A stretch of DNA of 64,000 bases, from positions 496,001 to 560,000 of the forward strand of contig JADJYW010000003.1 of NCBI GenBank assembly GCA_016719605.1, given 5' to 3'. The DNA is from Lewinellaceae bacterium. GTDB taxonomy: Bacteria > Bacteroidota > Bacteroidia > Chitinophagales > Saprospiraceae. Shown piece after piece: positions 58,235 to 64,000 of the stretch. Below the pieces are notes generated by a model. It had not been told where the DNA came from. It ran no database searches and saw nothing but the letters and a program-made list of their open reading frames with translations. The translations under genes were made by a program, and so were the position numbers. How positions within the stretch are numbered: position 1 is the stretch's first letter; each line of letters begins with the position of its first letter.

Positions 58235-60883
58235 ATGATACGCAGGCAGTATGCCGGGATATTGATTGGCTTTATGCTTTGGGCCGGAGCAGGGCGGTTG
58301 GTTGCGCAAAGCACCGGCGAAGTAGCGGTATTGGAAAAAAGGCTTGCCGAGGCCACCGAAGACTCGGTGCGCGTCCAAACGCTCAACCGACTCACCCACC
58401 TGAACTTGCAGTCCAACCCGGAACAAGCCAGAATGTACATCGAACAAAACCTGCGCCTGACCGAAAACCTGGAGCGCGGGATGCGTTTGCCCGGGCTTAC
58501 CTTCTCCGATCGCGGCACCACATTTTTTTACCTCGGCTGGCATGCCATGCAGCGCAGCGAGTACCCGGAGGCGGTGCGCCACACCTACAAAGCCATCGAA
58601 CTATACGAGCAAGACGGCGATCAGGAGCGTATCGGCAATTGCTACAGCAGCCTCGGTACCATTTTCAAACGGCAAAAAAACACCGCTGAATCCGAGCGCC
58701 ACTACAGAGAGGCGCTGCGCATATTCCAGGTGCTTGGCAACCAGGAGCGCCTCCCGGGACTTTACCTGAATTACGGCGGCCTGCTGGTGGCGGTCGGCCG
58801 CTACGAGGAAGCGTGGGCCATGTTTCAGGAAACCAAAAATATCTACACAAAGACGGGCGTATCGCCTGCGGACTGGGGTACGCTGTACAACAATCTCGGC
58901 GTATGCGCACAATCGCTGAACCGCATTGACGAGGCCATTGAATACTTTCAAAAAGCGCTGGAGGAATACGAAAAACGCAAAAACCATACGAACGCCGCCA
59001 ACGCCCACAACAGCCTGGCCAACGCCTACCGCACCAACAAACAGTACGAGCAGGCGCTCCAACACTACGAGATGTCGCTGAAACTGGGTATGGAGGTGGG
59101 CAATAAAATAGCCATCAACCGGGCATACGGTAACATGGCGGACATGTACGCCATTCTTGGCCAGATAGCCCCGTACGCCGGTATCAAAGACTCGTTGTAC
59201 CATGCAGCAATCCGTTTTCACAAAGCAGCCAAAGTGTATGCCGACTCTATTTACAACCTCGAAAGCAGCCGCCAGGTAGCCGAGATGCAGGTACGGTTCG
59301 AAACGGAGCGCAAGGAGCGCGAGATCGGGCAACTGAACACGGAAGTAAAAGTCCGTGAGCTGACGCTCTTGCAACAGATGGCCGAGTTGCGCGCCCGCAA
59401 ATTAACCGCCGCTGCCGAGCACGAACGCATGCAGGCCCTCGAAGCGGAAAACCTCAACGCTATTCTTGATCTGGAGGCACAAAACGCCCGCCTGAGTGAG
59501 AACGAGGCTGTTTTCAAAAGTCAGCAGAAAGAGATCGAATTGCTCAACCAAACCAATGCCCTGCGCGAAGCCGAGGCCAGCCGCCAGTACGCCGTGCGCA
59601 CGGCTCTCCTGGCCGCCCTGCTCGCCTTCGCCGCCATCTCGTTTCTGCTCTTCCGGCTCTATTGGCAGAAAAACCGCAGCAACCAAAAAATACGCCGGCA
59701 AAACACCGAAATCGAACGCCAGCGTGCCGAAATCGAACGCCAAAACATCCACCTCGCCGAGGGCAGCCATTTCAAAAGTATTTTCCTGTCCAACATGAGC
59801 CACGAGATCCGAACGCCCCTGAACACCGTCATCGGGATGTCCGGCCTGCTGAGCAAAACCCAACTGAATGCCAAACAGCGCGAATACATCGAGTCTATCG
59901 AATTTGCTTCCGAAAACCTGCTGACTCTTGTCAGCGACATCCTGGATTTTTCCAAAGTAGAGGCCGGAAAGATTGACTTCCACCCGGTTCCGTTTCGCTT
60001 GCGCGAATTATTGGACAAACAGATCAGCATGTTCCGCGTGAACGCGGCCGATAAAAAAATTGCCCTGGAGTTGCACTGTGCACCGGAGGTTCCGGAGGTC
60101 GTTGTGGCCGATGCCGCCCGGCTCAATCAGGTTTTGCTCAACCTGCTGGGCAACGCCGTCAAGTTCACCGAACAGGGCTATATCCGCCTGCACTGCTCCA
60201 TAGCCGGGCAGCAAACCAATGACGAAATCTTCCTGCGCTTCGAAGTACACGACACCGGTATCGGTATCGAAGCTGCCGAACTGCCCAACCTCTTCGACGC
60301 CTTCGTGCAGGCCGGCGAACACACCCACCTGCGCTACGGCGGCACCGGACTGGGCCTGGCTATTTCCAAACAATTAGTCGAACTGCAAGGCGGGCACATC
60401 GCCGTGCAAAGTATCCCCGGCCAAGGCTCCGTGTTCGCGTTCGACCTGCCCGTGCACATCGGCGAAATGCCCCGACCCGAACTAAACCATTCCGGTGCGC
60501 ACAACGGCGCCATCAAACTGCCGCCTCGAAAAATCCTGCTCGCCGAGGACAACCATTTCAACCAGATGCTTGCGCGGGAACTCCTGCAGTCTATCATGGA
60601 CGCGCCCGAAATAGATGTGGCTGAGAATGGCGCCGTAGCCTTGCAAAAAGCGGGACAACACGCCTACGACCTCGTGCTTATGGACATCAAAATGCCCGTC
60701 ATGGACGGCCTGAGCGCTACCCGAGCTATTCGCGAGGCCGGTATTCGTATTCCGATTATAGCCCTCACCGCCAACGCCACCACCGGCGAAGAAGAGCGCT
60801 GCCGGGATGCAGGCATGGAGGACTACCTGAGCAAACCCATCAACCCGACACTGCTGCGGGAAAAATTAGCCCGGTGGATGTAA
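58235..60883 (+). CDS. Hybrid sensor histidine kinase with periplasmic TPR domain
   Basis: 882 residues from ATG 58235. A signal sequence (ILIGFMLWAGAGRLVAQ) leads into about six TPR repeats (YLGWHAMQRSEYPEAVRHTYKAI, NNLGVCAQSLNRIDEAIEYFQKAL) and a long coiled coil (about 340-440). One membrane segment (TALLAALLAFAAISFLLFRLYW) precedes the kinase: H-box NMSHEIRTPLN (His523), N-box LLGNAVKF, G-boxes DTGIGIE and GGTGLGLAIS. A C-terminal receiver domain follows (LVLMDIKMPVMDG, Asp817; LTANATTGEEERCRDAGMEDYLSKP). The phosphorelay partner is not in the window. Intact. Confidence 0.93.
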   Translation: MIRRQYAGILIGFMLWAGAGRLVAQSTGEVAVLEKRLAEATEDSVRVQTLNRLTHLNLQSNPEQARMYIEQNLRLTENLERGMRLPGLTFSDRGTTFFYLGWHAMQRSEYPEAVRHTYKAIELYEQDGDQERIGNCYSSLGTIFKRQKNTAESERHYREALRIFQVLGNQERLPGLYLNYGGLLVAVGRYEEAWAMFQETKNIYTKTGVSPADWGTLYNNLGVCAQSLNRIDEAIEYFQKALEEYEKRKNHTNAANAHNSLANAYRTNKQYEQALQHYEMSLKLGMEVGNKIAINRAYGNMADMYAILGQIAPYAGIKDSLYHAAIRFHKAAKVYADSIYNLESSRQVAEMQVRFETERKEREIGQLNTEVKVRELTLLQQMAELRARKLTAAAEHERMQALEAENLNAILDLEAQNARLSENEAVFKSQQKEIELLNQTNALREAEASRQYAVRTALLAALLAFAAISFLLFRLYWQKNRSNQKIRRQNTEIERQRAEIERQNIHLAEGSHFKSIFLSNMSHEIRTPLNTVIGMSGLLSKTQLNAKQREYIESIEFASENLLTLVSDILDFSKVEAGKIDFHPVPFRLRELLDKQISMFRVNAADKKIALELHCAPEVPEVVVADAARLNQVLLNLLGNAVKFTEQGYIRLHCSIAGQQTNDEIFLRFEVHDTGIGIEAAELPNLFDAFVQAGEHTHLRYGGTGLGLAISKQLVELQGGHIAVQSIPGQGSVFAFDLPVHIGEMPRPELNHSGAHNGAIKLPPRKILLAEDNHFNQMLARELLQSIMDAPEIDVAENGAVALQKAGQHAYDLVLMDIKMPVMDGLSATRAIREAGIRIPIIALTANATTGEEERCRDAGMEDYLSKPINPTLLREKLARWM

Positions 60884-60949
60884 GCAGCGCTATTGAGTGG
60901 GGGCAAAAGGCCCGCACACAACGCCAATGGTTCAGGTCAGGCTTTGGTA

Positions 60950-61098
60950 GTGGCAAATTTCGAGTGATGGAACGCGGATTAAACGGATGCAGGCAGCACG
61001 GATTTTCACGGATTTTCATAGATTCTTTAAATAAATCCGTGAAAATCCGTGCTGCCTGCATCCGTTTAATCCGCGTTCCATCACTCAAAATTTGCCAC
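60950..61098. repeat. Giant inverted repeat, arms about 65 bp
   Basis: Left arm from GTGGCAAATTTCGAGTGATG through GGATTTTCACGGATT, right arm its inverse ending AAATTTGCCAC, with one mismatch and a loop of about 18 nt. It lies between the convergent histidine kinase and icd genes, accounting with the next hairpin for the 355-bp gap. No ORF. The arm core (GCGGATTAAACGGATGCAGG) resembles repeats I have seen dispersed in Bacteroidota genomes. Confidence 0.85.
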
Positions 61099-61113
61099 CA
61101 TCCAGCTTTTACC

Positions 61114-61185
61114 AAAAAAAGAGGCTCGTTTGCGCTTTTCCCGTTCAGCAACTGTAATTGCCTTCGGAAAAATGCAAACGAGCCT
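61114..61185 (-). terminator. Rho-independent terminator of icd
   Basis: On the minus strand AGGCTCGTTTGC and GCAAACGAGCCT pair, with further pairing inside, followed by CTTTTTTTGG. It lies 54 bp after the icd stop. Confidence 0.75.
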
Positions 61186-61238
61186 TCATACTCGGGGAAC
61201 CTTCCAACCAGAAACCTTCCAACCAGAAACCCCCTCAC

Positions 61239-62504
61239 TTACATATTCTTGATGATCTCGTCTCCAAACTCCGAGCACTTCAGTTTGGTAGCGCCTTTCA
61301 TCAGGCGTTCGAAGTCGTAGGTCACCCGTTTGTTACGGATGGAGCGTTCGAGGCCCTTGACGATGAGTTTGGCGACCTTGGTCCAGCCCATGTACTCGAA
61401 CATCATCACCCCGGACAGGATGACGGACGACGGGTTCACCATGTCCTTGCCGGCGTATTTGGGTGCGGTACCGTGGGTGGCTTCGAAGATGGCGTGGCCG
61501 CTGACGTAGTTGATGTTGGCGCCGGGCGCGATGCCGATACCGCCAACCTGAGCAGCGAGTGCATCGGAGAGGTAGTCGCCGTTGAGGTTGAGCGTGGCCA
61601 CCATGTCGTACTCGGCTGGGCGGAGCAGGATTTGCTGGAGGAATGCGTCGGCGATCACGTCCTTGACGAGCAATTTGCCGGCGGCAAGCGCGTCGCTTTG
61701 AGCCTTGTTGGCTGCGGCTTCGCCCTTGGCATCCTTGATGCGGTCATACTCGGTCCAGGTGAACACGCGGTCGCCGTACTCACGCTCGGCGAGGGCGTAG
61801 CCCCAGTCCTTGAACTTGCCCTCGGTGAATTTCATGATATTGCCTTTGTGCACCAGCGTCAGGGATTTGCGGTTGTACTTGAACGCGTACTCCAGCGCCG
61901 AGCGCACGAGGCGTTCGGTACCTTCGATGGATACCGGTTTGATACCGATGGAGGCTGTTTTCGGGAAACGGATTTTGTTGACGCCCATCTCGTTTTGCAG
62001 GAAGTCGAGCACTTTTTGGCACTCGGGGGTACCTTGCAGGTACTCGATGCCGGCGTAGATGTCCTCGGTGTTTTCACGGAAAATCACCATGTCCACCAGA
62101 CCGGGTTGTTTGACCGGGCTGGGTACGCCGCGGAACCACCGGACGGGACGCACGCAGGCGTACAGGTCGAGTTGTTGGCGGAGGGCCACATTGAGCGAGC
62201 GGATACCGCCGCCGACAGGCGTGGTGAGCGGGCCTTTGATGGCCACTTTGTACTCGCTGATCACATCGAGGGTTTCCTGCGGGAGCCAGCTGCCGGTTTT
62301 TTCAAAAGCCTTTTCACCGGCGAGCACTTCCTGCCACACGATTTTCTTTTTGCCGCCAAAAGCCTTTTCCACGGCTGCGTCGAATACGCGCACAGAGGCC
62401 GCCCAGATGTCGGCGCCAATGCCGTCGCCCTCGATGAACGGAATAATGGGGTCGTTGGGGACTTTGAGTTTACCCCGCTTGATGGTGATGGTAGATCCTT
62501 GCAT
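61239..62504 (-). CDS. icd: Isocitrate dehydrogenase, NADP-dependent
   Basis: 421 residues from ATG 62504 (MQGSTITIKRGKLKVPNDPI). TCA-cycle enzyme turning isocitrate into 2-oxoglutarate. Family blocks are IIPFIEGDGIGADIW, SLNVALRQQLDLYACVRPVRW (substrate arginines), FRENTEDIYAGIEY, LVHKGNIMKFTEGKF, and DMVATLNLNGDYLSDALAAQ, with GIAPGANIN and EATHGTAPKYAGKD near the C-terminus. Length fits E. coli Icd (416). Start chosen by family; a frame extends 22 codons upstream. Intact, with its own terminator. Confidence 0.93.
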   Translation of the reverse strand: MQGSTITIKRGKLKVPNDPIIPFIEGDGIGADIWAASVRVFDAAVEKAFGGKKKIVWQEVLAGEKAFEKTGSWLPQETLDVISEYKVAIKGPLTTPVGGGIRSLNVALRQQLDLYACVRPVRWFRGVPSPVKQPGLVDMVIFRENTEDIYAGIEYLQGTPECQKVLDFLQNEMGVNKIRFPKTASIGIKPVSIEGTERLVRSALEYAFKYNRKSLTLVHKGNIMKFTEGKFKDWGYALAEREYGDRVFTWTEYDRIKDAKGEAAANKAQSDALAAGKLLVKDVIADAFLQQILLRPAEYDMVATLNLNGDYLSDALAAQVGGIGIAPGANINYVSGHAIFEATHGTAPKYAGKDMVNPSSVILSGVMMFEYMGWTKVAKLIVKGLERSIRNKRVTYDFERLMKGATKLKCSEFGDEIIKNM

Positions 62505-62573
62505 GGTATGAACTTGTATTTTAAAACTTGGGAAGATGTATTTGAAAAAATGCGCCGCGAAGGTAGGCAACGA

Positions 62574-63780
62574 CTACAGAAAATCATGTAAAAACCCCAA
62601 AATCCTTCCTGTCGCCCCCCGGCTCTCCTCCAAATACCCGGTTACTGCCGCCGAGGCTTTTTGGTAAAAAACCGGGTCTTCGAGCTTTTTTAGTAGCGCG
62701 ATCAGCCCCGCCGTGTTGTGTACCGGAAATGCACCGCCCCGGGTTACAAACTGGCGGGCCTCTTCAAATTTTTCATATTTCGGTCCGAAAATAACGGGCA
62801 GCCCGAAGGCTGCCGGCTCCAGGGTATTGTGGATGCCCTTGCCAAATCCGCCGCCGATGTAGGCTACGCGGCCGTAGCGGTACAGGGTGCTCAGCAGACC
62901 GATGCTATCCACAACCACTACGTCCACCGGTTCGCCGTTCCATGCCGAATGGCGGACAAGGGGGGCGGGCGATGCGCGGCAGCAAATGGGCCAGGTGTTT
63001 TTCCGTCGGCTCGTGCGGGGCGATGATCCAGCGGAGGTGCGCCCAGGCGGGATCGTTCAGGAGCGGGAGCAGGATATCCTCATCGGCGGGCCAGGTGCTG
63101 CCGGCGATCAATCCCGCCCCCGGCCCCTCCGGGGGTGGGGCCGGGGGTGGGGTTAGCACCCGATCCACCCGTGTATCCCCGGCCACGGTTACTTTTTCGA
63201 AACCAATGCCCCGGAGCAGCGCACCGGAGGGTTTGTTTTGTACAAAAACATGGGTGAAACAGCCGAGCATTTGGCGCCACAGGCCACCATACCAGCGAAA
63301 AAACGGTTGATTTGGCCGGAACAGCGCCGACACAAGCAGGGTGGGAATGCTTCGCTTTTTGAGTTCAAACAGGTAGTTGGCCCAGAAATCGTATTTCACG
63401 AAAATGGCCGCATCGGGGCGGATCAGGTCGAGGAAATAGCGCGCGTTTCGGCGCGTATCGGCGGGCAGGTAGCAGACGAAGTCAGCCTGAGGATAGTTTT
63501 TCCGGATTTCGTAGCCGGAGGGCGAAAAGAACGTGAGCACGATCTGCCAGCCGGGAAACTTTTCCCGAAAACCCTCGATGACGGGCCGCCCTTGCTCAAA
63601 CTCGCCGAGGGAGGCCACATGCACCCACAATACCCGCCCTTTTTTTTCAAAACCCGTTGCATAGCGGGCACGCCAGTGGCGGCGGCCCGCCACCCATGCC
63701 CGGGCTTTGGGGTGAAAGGGGGCGCCAAGGTGCAGCGCAATCGTGAGCAAGTATATGGCCAGATCGTACAGCCGCCGCAT
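62574..63780 (-). CDS. waaA: Kdo transferase (3-deoxy-D-manno-octulosonate transferase), one frameshift
   Basis: Adds Kdo from CMP-Kdo to lipid IVA at the inner membrane. ATG 63780 opens an N-terminal anchor (MRRLYDLAIYLLTIALHLGAPF), then VLWVHVASLGEFEQGRPVIEGF, IRPDAAIFVKYDFWANYLFEL and the C-terminal domain with VTVAGDTRVDRVL and IIAPHEPTEKHL. In a second frame SAWNGEPVDVVVVDSIGLLSTLY and VAYIGGGFGKGIHNTLEPAAFGLPVIFGPKY complete the GT-B fold. The shift sits at or near a run of six C (plus-strand GGGGGG near 62960-62966). A length change there would restore about 402 residues. It overlaps the upstream gene by one base (TGATG). Confidence 0.87.
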
Positions 63781-64000
63781 CAATAATAAATTTGGTTGGC
63801 GGCTCCGATGTAAAAAGGCAGCGTCCAGCCTAAGCGAATGCCAAAACGGATGTCGGTGCGGTTCCCTTCGAGTTTGCGCATTTCGGCAAAATCCCAGTCG
63901 CGCAGGCTTTTGGTGAAGCCCTGACTGAACTCGAATCCGAGGAACCAATTGGAGCGGCGGTTGGCGCCAAGGTGTTGCCAGCCGACAAACTGGCTGAGCG
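63780..64000 (-). CDS. C-terminal end of an outer-membrane beta-barrel protein (partial)
   Basis: A frame enters from the right edge and ends at TGA 63780-63782. The readable part, SQFVGWQHLGANRRSNWFLG, FEFSQGFTKSLRDWDFAEMRKLEG, RFGIRLGWTLPFYIGAANQIYY, has alternating strands and ends with a tyrosine, as do barrel C-termini. I recall related proteins coded directly before waaA in other Bacteroidota. It is coupled to waaA through TGATG. Its N-terminal part lies outside the window. Confidence 0.6.
   Translation of the reverse strand, partial: LSQFVGWQHLGANRRSNWFLGFEFSQGFTKSLRDWDFAEMRKLEGNRTDIRFGIRLGWTLPFYIGAANQIYY

Noticed and set aside
1..64000. rRNA or tRNA genes
   Set aside because: No stretch resembling conserved rRNA segments or a tRNA cloverleaf with TTCRANY and CCA-proximal stem was found by eye; a covariance-model scan would be decisive.

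Overview
The window looks like chromosomal DNA of a GC-rich member of the Bacteroidota, most likely Saprospiria-like. The signs are type IX secretion C-terminal sorting domains, several TonB-dependent receptors with carboxypeptidase-like N-terminal domains, DUF5689, DUF5683, DUF4129 and SpoIIM family proteins, and Bacteroidota-type promoters (TTTG, about 19 nt, TAnnTTTG). No rRNA or tRNA gene was recognised. The taxonomic placement is inference.

Layout. 0-5.3 kb: end of an outer-membrane barrel, cca, dusB and ppsA. 5.3-9.2 kb: a 160-bp MITE placed exactly between two stop codons, a broken response regulator fused head-to-head with a broken HYR/T9SS surface protein, and a frameshifted family 3 glycosidase. 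9.2-21.4 kb: a sulfur-type region (DsrE, small membrane protein, SoxB-like hydrolase, TsdA-like dihaem cytochrome, two rhodaneses) mixed with a VIT-domain surface protein carrying an in-frame amber codon, a TonB receptor, a NADAR protein and a T9SS protein. Three Crp/Fnr-like operators lie upstream of genes here.

21.4-34.5 kb: a complete type I-B CRISPR-Cas locus on the minus strand (WYL regulator, RAYT transposase, cas6, cas8, cas7, cas5, cas3, two unknown genes, cas4, cas1, cas2, then a short array of 5 repeats). A plus-strand toxin-antitoxin remnant interrupts it. An exact 21-bp direct repeat brackets the locus, and six of the seven copies of a 32-33 bp palindrome in this window lie in it. 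The palindrome occurs in-frame inside the RAYT transposase gene and forms the 3' tail of cas6. This is the most unusual part of the window.

34.5-46.4 kb: TonB receptor, DUF5689 lipoprotein, DUF5683, rhomboid protease, a membrane protein whose start codon sits in a 24-bp inverted repeat, ettA, hpf and clpC, with two more MITE-like elements. 46.4-48.7 kb: an AT-richer insert of three small genes (lipoprotein, Crp/Fnr regulator, SnoaL-like lipoprotein). 48.9-64 kb: a 1210-residue outer-membrane protein, methyltransferase, SpoIIM and DUF4129 proteins, a TonB remnant, MoxR ATPase, a TPR hybrid histidine kinase, a giant hairpin, icd, waaA and a second partial barrel.

At least ten genes carry single-base frameshifts, some in homopolymers, and four sites look like internal deletions or fusions. 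The cas genes, ppsA, ettA, clpC and icd are intact. Either the consensus has indel errors or accessory genes are decaying; raw reads would decide.
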